Shown here in pieces: positions 1 through 9,108 of a stretch of 64,000 bases of DNA; the first letter of the stretch is position 1; each line of letters starts with the position of its first letter. The notes under the pieces were generated by a model. It was given only the letters and a program-made list of their open reading frames with translations, was not told the origin of the DNA and did no database searches. The position numbers and the translations under genes were made by a program. Source of the DNA: Paenibacillus pedocola. GTDB taxonomy: Bacteria > Bacillota > Bacilli > Paenibacillales > Paenibacillaceae. The stretch is from the NCBI RefSeq assembly GCF_031599675.1, contig NZ_CP134223.1, forward strand, positions 558,001 through 622,000, given 5' to 3'.

Positions 1-632
1 CAGGACTTATAGGCAAGGCGGTCACCCGGGAATTGCTTACCGGGGAATGGGATGAGGTGCGTGTACTCGTCCGCCGTCCGCTCGAGCTGAACCATCCCAA
101 GCTGAAGCAGATCCGTATGGACTGGGAGCAGCTAGGGCAATATAAAGAACAATTCGCCGGGGTGAGTGCCGTCTTTTGCTGTCTGGGCACAACGATCAAG
201 AAAGCCGGTTCGCAGAAACAATTTGAGCGGGTTGATCTGGAATACCCCCTTGAAGCTGCCGCAATAGCCAAAGCATCCGGTGTGAAGCAATTTCTGGTGG
301 TCTCCTCTATGGGTGCAAGTTCCAAATCGCGCAACTTCTACTCCCGGACCAAAGGACGGACTGAAGACGGGCTGACAGCCGTCGGTTTTCATGGCCTGCA
401 CATCTTTCGGCCGTCGCTGCTGCTGGGGGAGCGGGCTGAACACAGGCTGGGCGAACAGGTTGCTGCCGTCATCATGAAGGCTTTGGATTTCGCGATGGTT
501 GGTAAGCTGGCCCGGTACCGGGCGATTCCCGGGGATAAGGTAGCAAAAGCGATGGTGAATATTGCTCTTGCCAATACGGGCGGAGTACATATATACACGA
601 ACGAGGTTATCCATGTAATCGGCAGCCGGTAA
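1..632 (+). CDS. NAD(P)-binding oxidoreductase, 5' end cut by window
   Basis: The reading frame is already open at position 3 and runs to the stop at 632, so the true start lies left of the window. The first visible residues (GLIGKAVTREL) look like the distal half of a Rossmann dinucleotide-binding glycine motif. Further on are VSSMGASS and a YSRTKG segment that matches the Tyr-x-x-x-Lys catalytic pair of atypical short-chain dehydrogenases. The pattern resembles the YwnB/HTATIP2-like NAD(P)H-binding family, which are soluble proteins of about 210-220 residues, so only about 10-15 residues are probably missing. The substrate cannot be inferred. It is followed on the same strand by ridA after about 100 bp that hold a possible promoter, so co-transcription is uncertain. 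Confidence 0.8.
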   Translation, partial: GLIGKAVTRELLTGEWDEVRVLVRRPLELNHPKLKQIRMDWEQLGQYKEQFAGVSAVFCCLGTTIKKAGSQKQFERVDLEYPLEAAAIAKASGVKQFLVVSSMGASSKSRNFYSRTKGRTEDGLTAVGFHGLHIFRPSLLLGERAEHRLGEQVAAVIMKALDFAMVGKLARYRAIPGDKVAKAMVNIALANTGGVHIYTNEVIHVIGSR

Positions 633-646
633 AGGGTATGAGGAGT

Positions 647-676
647 TTGCAATAAACCGAGTCAAGGACGTACAAT
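647..676 (+). promoter_or_regulatory. possible sigma-A promoter for ridA
   Basis: TTGCAA at 647-652 and TACAAT at 671-676 are separated by 18 bp. Transcription would start near 683, just before an imperfect inverted repeat at 692-720 that precedes the ridA ribosome binding site. This is a match by eye only. Confidence 0.35.
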
Positions 677-738
677 GGGACATAAATCATCTGTACATAA
701 TGACATAGATGTCGTGTACACCTTAGGAGGAGCTTATT

Positions 739-1119
739 ATGAGTAAAAAGCAGATAGCAACCACCCAGGCGCCAGGAGCCATCGGGCCTTACAGTCAGGC
801 TATTGCAGCCGGCAATTGGGTGTACACCTCAGGACAGCTGGGTCTGAACCCGGAAACCGGAGAGCTGGCAGAAGGGGTGCAGGAACAGGCCCGGCAGTCG
901 CTTAGCAATGTAAAGGCTATCCTTGAGGAAGCCGGCGCTTCGATGGACCAGGTTGTGAAGACCACAGTCTATTTGAAGGACATGAATGATTTTGCTGCTG
1001 TCAATGAAGTGTACAGCACATTCTTCACTGAGCCTTATCCGGCCCGCAGTGCAGTAGAGGTGGCCCGGCTGCCCAAAGACGGACTGGTGGAAATTGAAGC
1101 GGTCGCACGCAAGAAATAA
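739..1119 (+). CDS. ridA: RidA family reactive enamine/imine deaminase
   Basis: This 126-residue protein has the full length of the RidA/YjgF/YER057c/UK114 family. The N-terminal region with IGPYSQA, the central TSGQLG segment and the C-terminal [19 protein letters not shown] block are family hallmarks, including the Arg that binds the substrate carboxylate and the C-terminal Glu that positions water. Family members hydrolyse 2-aminoacrylate and other enamines or imines released by PLP enzymes in the cytosol; in Bacillus the homologue is YabJ, next to purR. Here purR is not adjacent. The start is ATG with AGGAGG ending about nine bases upstream. A terminator hairpin follows. Confidence 0.95.
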   Translation: MSKKQIATTQAPGAIGPYSQAIAAGNWVYTSGQLGLNPETGELAEGVQEQARQSLSNVKAILEEAGASMDQVVKTTVYLKDMNDFAAVNEVYSTFFTEPYPARSAVEVARLPKDGLVEIEAVARKK

Positions 1120-1145
1120 ACGGTCCTTATAATCCTTATGGCAAC

Positions 1146-1191
1146 ATCCCTCAATGACTCTGTGTAAACAGGGACGTCGGGGGATTTTTTT
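1146..1191 (+). terminator. intrinsic terminator after ridA
   Basis: A stem of about 17 bp (two mismatches, some G-U pairs) is formed by 1146-1162 and 1169-1185, and seven T follow directly. It lies just after the ridA stop. Confidence 0.7.
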
Positions 1192-1207
1192 GTGGGAAAC
1201 AGATCGT

Positions 1208-1259
1208 CAAAGAGGCTGCCTTCAGTCCATGAGCAATCATGAACGGGCGGCCTCTTTGC
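1208..1259. terminator. hairpin between convergent ridA and tspO-like gene
   Basis: Arms near 1208-1220 and 1247-1259 share CAAAGAGG/CCTCTTTG ends and pair over 13 bp with one wobble. The position between convergent genes suggests a bidirectional terminator, although the T tract is weak. Confidence 0.5.
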
Positions 1260-1287
1260 ATACATGCCTGCCTATCCGCCGTGACCG

Positions 1288-2046
1288 TTAGTATCTCCGG
1301 CGGCGCGGTGTGAGCAGCAGCCATAGGCTATAGAGCAGCAGTAGGCCCGCCGTGACCGCTCCGGTTACGAATATGCTGCTGGTCTCCCGCTGCTCAAGAG
1401 CAATGGCGATGAACGCCCATACGAAGACCAGCGGATAGATAGGGTCACGATGAGGGAAACTGACAATTACTGCGAGTAAGGTGCCCACGCAAAGCATAAT
1501 TACAGCCCAGGCAGGATCGCTCAGGCCAAAGCCGTCCCAATTATTTTTCTCGAGCACGACACTGACGTTGACGATGGTAGCAACAGAAATCCAGCCGAGA
1601 TAAATGCTGAAGGGCAGTCGGATCAGCCATTGTTCGCCGGTAGTCGGGTGATCAATAGCTCTGGTCTTCCGGTAGATGACGATCAGCGAGATCAGAATCA
1701 GAACCATAGCGACCAGAGAAAGCTCGATGTATAAATAATGCCAGAGAAACAGCCAGCTCATATTAAAGACGCAGTTCAGCACGAACCAGATTCCGATAGA
1801 TTGAACGGAGTCCCGTGACCCGGTATTTGGGCGGAACTGATAAATAACGAATCCGGCCAGCAGAAGATAGATAACCGACCAGATGGAGAACGCATAGCCT
1901 GCCGGTGTGAGGTAGGTATGGTACTTGTCGGAGATTTCACCGGTGCTGTTGCCCCCTAGCGGCAGGACTACAGACAATGTGTTGACTATGATGACACCCA
2001 GGAAAAACAGCAGGTTCCACCACTTATAAGGATTGTTCCGCAGCAT
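1288..2046 (-). CDS. TspO/MBR-related tryptophan-rich membrane protein
   Basis: This 252-residue polytopic membrane protein starts near the N terminus with a segment entering the bilayer (WWNLLFFLGVIIVNTLSVVLP). It carries the TPAGYAFSIWSVIYLLLAG block typical of tryptophan-rich sensory (TspO/MBR) proteins. Later segments are also rich in Trp and hydrophobic residues, with about seven predicted membrane spans. It is longer than classic TspO (about 160 residues, five spans), so it belongs to the long TspO-like subgroup found in Bacillales. Classic TspO binds porphyrins and other ligands, but the role of this subgroup is unclear. The start is ATG with AGGGAGTG upstream. The gene stands alone, convergent to ridA. 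Confidence 0.75.
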   Translation of the reverse strand: MLRNNPYKWWNLLFFLGVIIVNTLSVVLPLGGNSTGEISDKYHTYLTPAGYAFSIWSVIYLLLAGFVIYQFRPNTGSRDSVQSIGIWFVLNCVFNMSWLFLWHYLYIELSLVAMVLILISLIVIYRKTRAIDHPTTGEQWLIRLPFSIYLGWISVATIVNVSVVLEKNNWDGFGLSDPAWAVIMLCVGTLLAVIVSFPHRDPIYPLVFVWAFIAIALEQRETSSIFVTGAVTAGLLLLYSLWLLLTPRRRRY

Positions 2047-2245
2047 AATTATTTCACTCCCTAAGCTTTATAGTGAAGACGTGACGGGCTTGACCTAATA
2101 GAATATACCCGCTTTGCCGGCAATTAAGACTATCTTCCGTAAAAAAAATGACTTGCAGGTCATGAAGTTGGCGGATAGCCGTCAAGCAAGTCGGGGTAAT
2201 ATGTATTTAATGCAAGAAAGATGATGGCAGGAGGGGAAAGCGAAG

Positions 2246-4693
2246 ATGGAGAGCAGTGAAGCAATACGCCCTGAAAAGATGGGGCCGCTGGTAATGACGG
2301 AGACATGGAATACCCCGGGAAGAATGGTGTCCTGGGAACGTTCAGAGAACATCTACATTGTCCGCGGGGAATGCGGGGGAATGGTGTTTGTATTTTTAAG
2401 TGATGATATGTTCCGGATGAAGGTCTTCCGGGGCCAGGTGCCGGATCTGACGACAACCGAGGCAGTGCTGGCAGAACGCTGCATTCCCCATTTATTCCCG
2501 GTGGAGGAGACGGAGGAGCAGCTGATTTTTACGACTGGTGTCATCACAGTAATTATTGAGAAAACGACCTTTCTGCTCCGGGTAGAGAATAGGGATGGCA
2601 AAGTCATTATGCAGCAGAATATGACGAGCTGGAATCCGCGCGGTGCCAGCCATGCTGAGTATGACATGCAGCCGGATTCGCATTTTTATGGTCTGGGGGA
2701 AAAATCCAGCTTTCTGGATAAGCGCGGGGAGCATTATACCAACTGGAATACGGATGTTTTTGCCCCTCACCTGCCTGAAATTGAAGCGCTATACGAATCC
2801 ATTCCGCTGATTATTCATATGCACGGCGAACTCACCTACGGATTGTTTCTCGACAATACCGGACGGAGTGATTTTGATATGCGCTCACACGGGGTTGCCT
2901 TCACGATTGGCTGCTCCACGGGCGCTTACGACATTTATTTTATTAACGGGCCAGAGATGAAGGATGTGGTCAAAAGATACACTACGCTGACCGGACGGAT
3001 TGCGCTTCCGCCCAAATGGGCGATCGGTTATCATCAGTCGCGTTACAGCTATATGAATCAGCAGGAGGTGCTGCAGCTGGCCCGGACCTTCCGCGACAAG
3101 AATATTCCCTGCGATGTGATTTATCTGGATATTCATTATATGGACGAGTACCGGGTATTCACCTTCGATCCCGTTAACTTCCCGGAGCCGGAGAAGATGA
3201 TTGCTGAGCTTGGTGAAATTGGTGTGCGCATCGTGCCGATTGTAGATCCCGGTGTCAAAAAAGACCCCAAATACGAGGTATACAAGGAAGGGGTGCTGAA
3301 CAAGCATTTCTGCCGCAGGCTGGAAGGCGACATCTTCTTCGGTGAGGTCTGGCCGGGTATCAGCGCATTCCCGGATTTCAGCGACAGCCGGACGGCCGAA
3401 TGGTGGGGGGATCTGCATAAATATTATACTGACCTCGGTATTCAGGGGATCTGGAATGATATGAATGAACCGGCGGTATTCAATGAATCCAAAACAATGG
3501 ATCTTGATGTCATGCATTTTAACAACGGGCGTCCGGTGACCCATGAGGAATACCACAATTTGTACGGGATGATGATGTCCAAGGCGACCTATGAGGGGCT
3601 GGTAGAGCATATGGCGGGTGAACGTCCTTTTGTGCTGACCCGGGCGGGATATGCAGGCATCCAGCGGTATGCGGCCGTGTGGACCGGGGACAACCGCAGC
3701 TTCTGGGAGCATATGGCTATGGCTATTCCGATGGTGCTTAACATGGGCCTGTCCGGGCTGGCCTTTGCCGGGCCGGATATCGGCGGCTTCGCCCATCATA
3801 CCTCTGCACAGCTGCTGGTGCGCTGGACACAGATGGGAGTCTTTTTCCCTTACTGCCGGAATCATTCCTCTATTGGTACGCTGCGCCAGGAGCCGTGGTC
3901 CTTCGGTGCTGAAGTGGAGGGCATTCTCCGCGAATTCATCGGCCTGCGGTACCGCTGGATGCCGCATATCTATAATCTGTTTCGTGAAGCGGAAATCAGC
4001 GGCCTGCCGGTAATCCGTCCGCTGATTCTGGAGTACCCGCGTGATCCGCGTGTGACCAATCTGTGTGACCAGTTCCTGCTTGGTGAGAACGTGCTGATTG
4101 CCCCCGTCTACCGTCCGGATACGGATCACCGCTCGGTATATTTGCCGGAAGGCTGCTGGCTGGATTACTGGGACGGAGAAATTCATGAGGGCGGGCGGCA
4201 TATCCTTGCGGCAGCACCGCTGCACATCATGCCGATGTATGTGAAGGCGGGCACCTTTGTTGCCGAAGGGCCGCTGAAGCAGTATGCGCTGGAGGAAGTC
4301 CAGGAGACGGTTACCTTCCACTTGTATGGTGCAGAGCAGGAGGAAGAGTTCTCCGCAATGTTTACCTTGTATGAGGATGACGGGCACAGCTTTGGCTACC
4401 GCAGGGGGGAGTATTCGCAGCTCATTGTCCAGGCTGAAGGGACAGGAGACGGGCTGCTGCTCAACTGGTCCTATACCGCCGATGCGTATAAGCCGGTGCG
4501 GGAAATGCTGCGGTTTGCCCTGTGCTATCCTTTTTTCAAAGCTGATGCTGTAGACGGACTGCCTGAGATCAGTCTCGAAGAGCTGGAGCAAGGCCGCAAG
4601 GGCTGGACGCGCAACGGTAAGAACGGAGCGATTATTATTCAGACCCCGGATGAACGGAGCGGCGGGGGACTGCGAATTAGGGCGGCAGAATAA
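2246..4693 (+). CDS. glycoside hydrolase family 31 alpha-glucosidase
   Basis: This 815-residue cytoplasmic protein without a signal peptide has GH31 architecture: an N-terminal beta-sandwich (about 1-240), a catalytic TIM barrel (about 250-600) and C-terminal beta domains. The signature WNDMNEP places the catalytic nucleophile at Asp405, and WTGDNRS gives the likely acid/base Asp482. HMHGELTYGLFLDN and the RYSYMNQQE segment also fit alpha-glucosidases. The enzyme would release glucose (or possibly xylose) from the non-reducing end of alpha-linked oligosaccharides taken up by the cell. ATG is preceded by a GAGGGGAA ribosome binding site. No sugar transporter is adjacent, and a terminator follows. 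Exact substrate specificity cannot be read from the sequence. Confidence 0.93.
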   Translation: MESSEAIRPEKMGPLVMTETWNTPGRMVSWERSENIYIVRGECGGMVFVFLSDDMFRMKVFRGQVPDLTTTEAVLAERCIPHLFPVEETEEQLIFTTGVITVIIEKTTFLLRVENRDGKVIMQQNMTSWNPRGASHAEYDMQPDSHFYGLGEKSSFLDKRGEHYTNWNTDVFAPHLPEIEALYESIPLIIHMHGELTYGLFLDNTGRSDFDMRSHGVAFTIGCSTGAYDIYFINGPEMKDVVKRYTTLTGRIALPPKWAIGYHQSRYSYMNQQEVLQLARTFRDKNIPCDVIYLDIHYMDEYRVFTFDPVNFPEPEKMIAELGEIGVRIVPIVDPGVKKDPKYEVYKEGVLNKHFCRRLEGDIFFGEVWPGISAFPDFSDSRTAEWWGDLHKYYTDLGIQGIWNDMNEPAVFNESKTMDLDVMHFNNGRPVTHEEYHNLYGMMMSKATYEGLVEHMAGERPFVLTRAGYAGIQRYAAVWTGDNRSFWEHMAMAIPMVLNMGLSGLAFAGPDIGGFAHHTSAQLLVRWTQMGVFFPYCRNHSSIGTLRQEPWSFGAEVEGILREFIGLRYRWMPHIYNLFREAEISGLPVIRPLILEYPRDPRVTNLCDQFLLGENVLIAPVYRPDTDHRSVYLPEGCWLDYWDGEIHEGGRHILAAAPLHIMPMYVKAGTFVAEGPLKQYALEEVQETVTFHLYGAEQEEEFSAMFTLYEDDGHSFGYRRGEYSQLIVQAEGTGDGLLLNWSYTADAYKPVREMLRFALCYPFFKADAVDGLPEISLEELEQGRKGWTRNGKNGAIIIQTPDERSGGGLRIRAAE

Positions 4694-4713
4694 CCTGTGA
4701 GCAAGGAGGAATG

Positions 4714-4739
4714 GGCTGCCCTAGCGGGCGGCCTTTTTC
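4714..4739 (+). terminator. intrinsic terminator after GH31 gene
   Basis: An 8-bp GC-rich stem (4714-4721 with 4726-4733, one wobble) has a four-base loop and a run of five T. Confidence 0.8.
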
Positions 4740-4996
4740 TTAAAAAAATAATTCCGGATTTTACCATATTATCAAATCATCCCTATACAGCGCCGCTAGA
4801 AGGCAGGATTAACTGCTGCTTCTACATAAAATTACAGAAAAAATGCAGAAACGTTTTTAAATCGCGGCTTTTTCGTATAAGATGAAGGGATGAAGAATTT
4901 GTTCCGGTTCAAAATATATTTCTCGCGGAGAAGGATACGGTCCCCCAAATGGAACGGGCTGGCTCTTTCTGTTTGCTTAAAGACAGGAGATCACCA

Positions 4997-7900
4997 ATGA
5001 TTAAGCATCTGTATGCAATATGGTTAGGGGATGTTTTATTTTGCTTCTCCGGTGAAACCTCAGAACCTAAGGTCGACGCATGGACACGCGTGATCAAGAA
5101 GCTGGAGTTCCGGGGAGGAGGGCGTCCTTTTGCGGGTGCTGCGCTGCGGCTGGCGGAAGTGAAATATCCGGTTGCCACTCTGACGGAAGGGAGGACGGCG
5201 CGGCGCGGATTGCCTGGGCGTACGCTTGAAGGGCTTGCCCTCACGCCGAAGGATGCGTTTGAGCTGCTGCTGGCCTGGGATGAAGAGGTATGCCGTGCCC
5301 AGGGAGTGGAAGCAGGCGGTGAACTGCGCTACTGGGCGGCTGCGGCCAGGTTTGCACTGGAGCTGATGGGCACAGGCGGGATTGTGCCTGGTGCAATGCC
5401 GCCACGCCCTATGGGCTCCCGCCGCCGCGGCGGGGAGCAGGCAGCTACCGCCTGCTGGTCCCCGGCTTTCCGGAATGAGGCGGACAAGGAGTTTTTTCTG
5501 CAGCTGGCAGCGTCCATGCCAGTGCTGGCGCTCGGAACCCATGTTGCCGAGGAGGGGGATTTGTCTTCGCGTGAAGATGCCGGCGGCTATGTGCTGTATT
5601 CCTTTTTGCAGGCAGTAATGACTGCGGAGATCAAAAAAATTGTTGCAGGTATAGAAAGTGAACTCGTCCCTTACAAGGCGAATTACCGCCGCGGATACTC
5701 GCCCCTGACAGAACTGTGGTGGAACAGTCTGCTTACAGGCAGCCGGGACATTCCGGTTCAGGGGACGCCCGCTGAGGTGACTGAACTGCTCTCAGCGGTA
5801 AACGGGACCGCAGGAAGCGAAGTGCCGCATGCCGAGGCAGAGGAGGAGCATAGCGGGCAGCTTAGTCTGGGACTGCGTCTGGAGCCGCCTGCAGAGGAGA
5901 GTGAGCTATGGCACTTGAGCTTCTGGGCAGAGAGCCGGGAGGAAGGGGAAGTCTGGCTCCCGGCTGCGGCAATCTGGAGCAGTCCCGAGCGTGAGTTCAC
6001 CTTGTGGGGCAAGCGGTACCGCAATATCCAGCAGCAGCTGCTGGCTGCGCTGGGGCGGGCGGCAAGAATATCGCCGGACATTCAGCGTGCGCTGACTGTT
6101 CCGGCCCCGACAGGCGCCATACTTGAGCCGGAGCGCCTCTACTTCTTCCTGAAGGAGAGCGTGCAGCAGCTGCGTGAGTGGGGCATCACTATACAAATGC
6201 CCTCACGCTGGAGCCGTGAAGGGCGGCGGCGGATCGGGATGAGAATGAAGATGCAGCCCCCTCAAGGCACAATGGACGGCCCTGCACAACCGTCGCTGGG
6301 TATGGAGGAGCTGATCTCCTTCCGGATCGAAGCATCGCTTGGCGACAATCCAATCACTGAAGAAGAGTTGAATGCCCTGGTAGAGGCGGGAGTGCCGTTC
6401 GTGCGCTTCCGGGGAGAGTGGATCGAAGTGGATCCCAAGGAGATCCGCCAGGTGCTGAGATATATGAAACGCCATGAAAGCGGAGAAATGTCGGCAGCGG
6501 ACTGGATGCGTCTGGAGGCCGAGGATGGGGAAGAACGGCTCTGGAAAGGCATGTCCGTTACAGGCATGGAAACGTACGGGCTGCTGTCCTCACTTATGCA
6601 TGGTGATATTCTGCGCAGTCTTCCGGTACGCACAGTGCCGCCTAGCCTGCATGGTACACTGCGGCCTTATCAGGAGCGGGGGTTTCAATGGCTGGCTGCA
6701 CTCAGTGGGCTGGGCTTTGGTGTATGCCTGGCTGACGATATGGGGCTTGGGAAGACCATTCAGGTCATTACCTGCCTGCTGGACAGGGCCTTAACAGCCC
6801 CGCCTGAAGAAAAGCGGGAGCCGGTGCTGATTCTGTGCCCGACCTCACTGCTCGGGAACTGGCAGCGCGAGCTGCAGCGCTTTGCGCCGTCACTGAGCGT
6901 GCATATTCATCACGGGGGGAGACGGGTGCGGGGTGAAGGATTCATAGAGCTTGCTGCCAGTCATGAGATCGTGCTCACCACCTATCACTTAGCCGGCCGG
7001 GACAGTGAAGATCTGGCGGGGGTACGCTGGTCCACGGTTGTTCTGGATGAAGCACAGTATATCAAGAATCACCGTACGAAGCAGGCGCAGAGTGTGATGA
7101 AGCTGTCGGCTCCGCACCGGATTGCCATGACGGGCACACCGGTGGAGAACCGGCTCGGTGAGCTGTGGTCCATTTTTCACTTTCTCAATCCTGGCTATCT
7201 GGGGTCGTATCACTCTTTCCGCCAGCGGTATGTTTCCGGCGAAGGCGGGGAGCGGCTGCAGGAGCTGCACCGTCTGGTTTCGCCATTCCTGCTCCGGAGG
7301 CTCAAGAGTGATCCGGACATTTCTAAGGATCTGCCGGAGAAGCTGGAGCTGAAATCCTATTGTCCGCTGACGGAGACACAGGCGGCACTGTACCAGGGCG
7401 TAGTCGATGAAATGCTTGGCGTGATCGGCGAACGTTCTGGCATGGCCCGCCGCGGTCTGGTCCTCTCATCTCTGACCAAGCTGAAGCAAATCTGTGACCA
7501 CCCGCAGCTGTTCCGCAAGGAAGAGGGACGGGGCCTGCGCACTGAACAATCCGGCAAAATGGAAGTGATGTTCGAGGTGCTGGACAGTATCGCCGAACTT
7601 GGGGAGTCTGCGCTCATCTTCACCCAGTATGTGGCGATGGGGGAGCTGCTCGTCAGCAGATTGGCCAAAAGATACGGCAAAGCGCCGCTGTTCCTGCATG
7701 GCGGCATTCCCAAACGGGAGCGCGATGAGATGGTTCATGAGTTCCAGGAAGGCGAGGGTCCGGCATTCTTCGTGCTCTCGCTCAAAGCGGGGGGTGTCGG
7801 GCTGAACCTGACACGGGCCAATCATGTGGTGCATTATGACCGCTGGTGGAATCCGGCCGTTGAGAATCAGGCGACCGACAGGGCTTTCCGTATCGGGCAG

Positions 7901-8086
7901 CACAAGAATGTGCAGGTGCATAAGCTGATTTGCCAAGGCACGCTGGAGGAACGGATTGACGAACTGATCGAACGCAAGAAAAACCTCTCCGAACAGGTTG
8001 TCGGTTCCGGGGAGAATTGGCTGACAGAAATGTCCAACCATGAGCTGCAAGAGCTTATTGAGCTTCAAGGCCAGGACTGGATGTAG
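4997..8086 (+). CDS. SNF2/DEAD-like superfamily II helicase
   Basis: This is a Swi2/Snf2-type DNA-dependent ATPase of about 1,029 residues. The C-terminal half has the helicase core: Walker A ADDMGLGKT with Lys586, motif II DEAQ at 684-687, GTPVENRLGELWSI (motif III region), and the helicase C domain with HGGIPKRERD, LSLKAGGVGLNLT and DRWWNPAVENQATDRAFRIG (from residue 948). The N-terminal half fits the SNF2-associated domain of bacterial members. Such proteins remodel or translocate on DNA or displace bound proteins; the bacterial role is poorly known. The start chosen is ATG 4997 with AGGAGA eleven bases upstream; an in-frame start at 4949 lacks a good ribosome binding site. The next gene follows after about 40 bp with its own strong site. 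Confidence 0.92.
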   Translation: MIKHLYAIWLGDVLFCFSGETSEPKVDAWTRVIKKLEFRGGGRPFAGAALRLAEVKYPVATLTEGRTARRGLPGRTLEGLALTPKDAFELLLAWDEEVCRAQGVEAGGELRYWAAAARFALELMGTGGIVPGAMPPRPMGSRRRGGEQAATACWSPAFRNEADKEFFLQLAASMPVLALGTHVAEEGDLSSREDAGGYVLYSFLQAVMTAEIKKIVAGIESELVPYKANYRRGYSPLTELWWNSLLTGSRDIPVQGTPAEVTELLSAVNGTAGSEVPHAEAEEEHSGQLSLGLRLEPPAEESELWHLSFWAESREEGEVWLPAAAIWSSPEREFTLWGKRYRNIQQQLLAALGRAARISPDIQRALTVPAPTGAILEPERLYFFLKESVQQLREWGITIQMPSRWSREGRRRIGMRMKMQPPQGTMDGPAQPSLGMEELISFRIEASLGDNPITEEELNALVEAGVPFVRFRGEWIEVDPKEIRQVLRYMKRHESGEMSAADWMRLEAEDGEERLWKGMSVTGMETYGLLSSLMHGDILRSLPVRTVPPSLHGTLRPYQERGFQWLAALSGLGFGVCLADDMGLGKTIQVITCLLDRALTAPPEEKREPVLILCPTSLLGNWQRELQRFAPSLSVHIHHGGRRVRGEGFIELAASHEIVLTTYHLAGRDSEDLAGVRWSTVVLDEAQYIKNHRTKQAQSVMKLSAPHRIAMTGTPVENRLGELWSIFHFLNPGYLGSYHSFRQRYVSGEGGERLQELHRLVSPFLLRRLKSDPDISKDLPEKLELKSYCPLTETQAALYQGVVDEMLGVIGERSGMARRGLVLSSLTKLKQICDHPQLFRKEEGRGLRTEQSGKMEVMFEVLDSIAELGESALIFTQYVAMGELLVSRLAKRYGKAPLFLHGGIPKRERDEMVHEFQEGEGPAFFVLSLKAGGVGLNLTRANHVVHYDRWWNPAVENQATDRAFRIGQHKNVQVHKLICQGTLEERIDELIERKKNLSEQVVGSGENWLTEMSNHELQELIELQGQDWM

Positions 8087-8127
8087 ATAAAGGTAATACA
8101 GAAGGTTCAGTAAAAGGAGGATTATCC

Positions 8128-8913
8128 ATGAGTGAACAGCCGGAACTGCGGCTAGTCATCGAGCCGGGCGTTATACAAGTGCTGGAGATGCAGGGGCTGC
8201 TTCAAGCAGCGGAAGCACCGGGGACAAGATCCGGAGGCGCAGCGGCCGCCATCCAGGAGCAAGCGGTAAAGCCGGTTCTCTCTTTGGAAGTTCCGCAGTG
8301 GTCTGCTGAACGGAAAGAGGAAGTGCTGCAGCAGCTTGCCGGACATCCGGGTGAACTCTATGAACTCCTGCAAGGCAGAGTGACTGGCGGTGTGGCCGGG
8401 CTTCAGCTGTTGCCGGCTGAACTGGATCCGGCGGGTTACGGCAGCAACCCCGAAGCCCGGCAGCCGGGGGGGCTCCTGGCCTGGGTTAAGAAGCGGCTTG
8501 CGGAGGAACCGCTGCTGATGTTCCTGCTGCGCGGAATGAGCAAGGAGGAGCTGCTGGGCGCTGTATTTGCTCTCTGGATGGAGGAGGAAACGGCCCCTCA
8601 AGATGAGGGCCATACGGCACCGGGTAGTGTGCTTGCGGCAGAGCTTGCCCGGCTGGAGCGGAAAGGCCCTGCTGTACCCACCGGGGAATGGCTGGCGGAG
8701 GCGGCAGCCGAAGGCTCGCTGCACCAGCCGGGGCCCTTGTTTCATGAGATTGCCTCCCGTCCTTTTCCTGCCTCGCCGGTCGTGGCAAAAGTGACGGAGA
8801 GCTGGGAGACATTATTGCCGAATACGCCCAGGGCAAGCGAAGGGCTTACTCTGATCATGCGGCATGTGGCAGAATCCGCCGCCCGGCGGGCGGCGGGGCT
8901 GGGTAAGCTGTAA
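8128..8913 (+). CDS. uncharacterised protein linked to SNF2 helicase
   Basis: This 261-residue, Ala/Leu/Glu-rich, apparently soluble protein begins MSEQPELRLVIEPGVIQVLE. No signal peptide, membrane span, zinc ligand cluster or known catalytic motif is visible. AAAGGAGGATTATCC before the ATG is an excellent ribosome binding site, so it is clearly translated. It lies 41 bp downstream of the SNF2 helicase on the same strand and ends at a terminator, so the two very likely form one operon. In related genomes SNF2 helicases are often paired with a SWIM zinc-finger gene; this protein shows no SWIM cysteines. A partner or regulatory role for the helicase is inference only. Confidence 0.75.
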   Translation: MSEQPELRLVIEPGVIQVLEMQGLLQAAEAPGTRSGGAAAAIQEQAVKPVLSLEVPQWSAERKEEVLQQLAGHPGELYELLQGRVTGGVAGLQLLPAELDPAGYGSNPEARQPGGLLAWVKKRLAEEPLLMFLLRGMSKEELLGAVFALWMEEETAPQDEGHTAPGSVLAAELARLERKGPAVPTGEWLAEAAAEGSLHQPGPLFHEIASRPFPASPVVAKVTESWETLLPNTPRASEGLTLIMRHVAESAARRAAGLGKL

Positions 8914-8929
8914 CCTTAATTGTACGCAG

Positions 8930-8963
8930 GTCCGTATCTCAAAGGGGATACGGATCTTTTTTA
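8930..8963 (+). terminator. intrinsic terminator of SNF2 operon
   Basis: An 8-9 bp stem (TCCGTATC paired with GATACGGA, 8931-8938 with 8947-8954) is followed by a six-T run. Confidence 0.85.
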
Positions 8964-9029
8964 TAACAATACCTATCGACCTCTTCAGAAGAAACAGCGG
9001 TGAAGAGGAAATAATGGAATAAATGCAGC

Positions 9030-9071
9030 AAGGCAGTGCCTAAAGCAGCATAGCTGCTCCGGCACTGCCTT
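9030..9071 (-). terminator. hairpin downstream of RelP gene
   Basis: An 11-bp perfect stem (9030-9040 with 9061-9071, AAGGCAGTGCC and its complement) encloses a smaller AGCAGC-type hairpin. It lies about 40 bp past the stop of the minus-strand relP-like gene. The T tract is weak. Confidence 0.5.
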
Positions 9072-9108
9072 GTCTGACTTCCGTTCTTGCGATCCCCGCA
9101 GGGACGGG

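Noticed and set aside
2885..4591. 568-codon open frame antisense to the GH31 gene
   Set aside because: It mirrors a clear GH31 protein with intact catalytic motifs; the antisense product has low-complexity composition and no start with a ribosome binding site.
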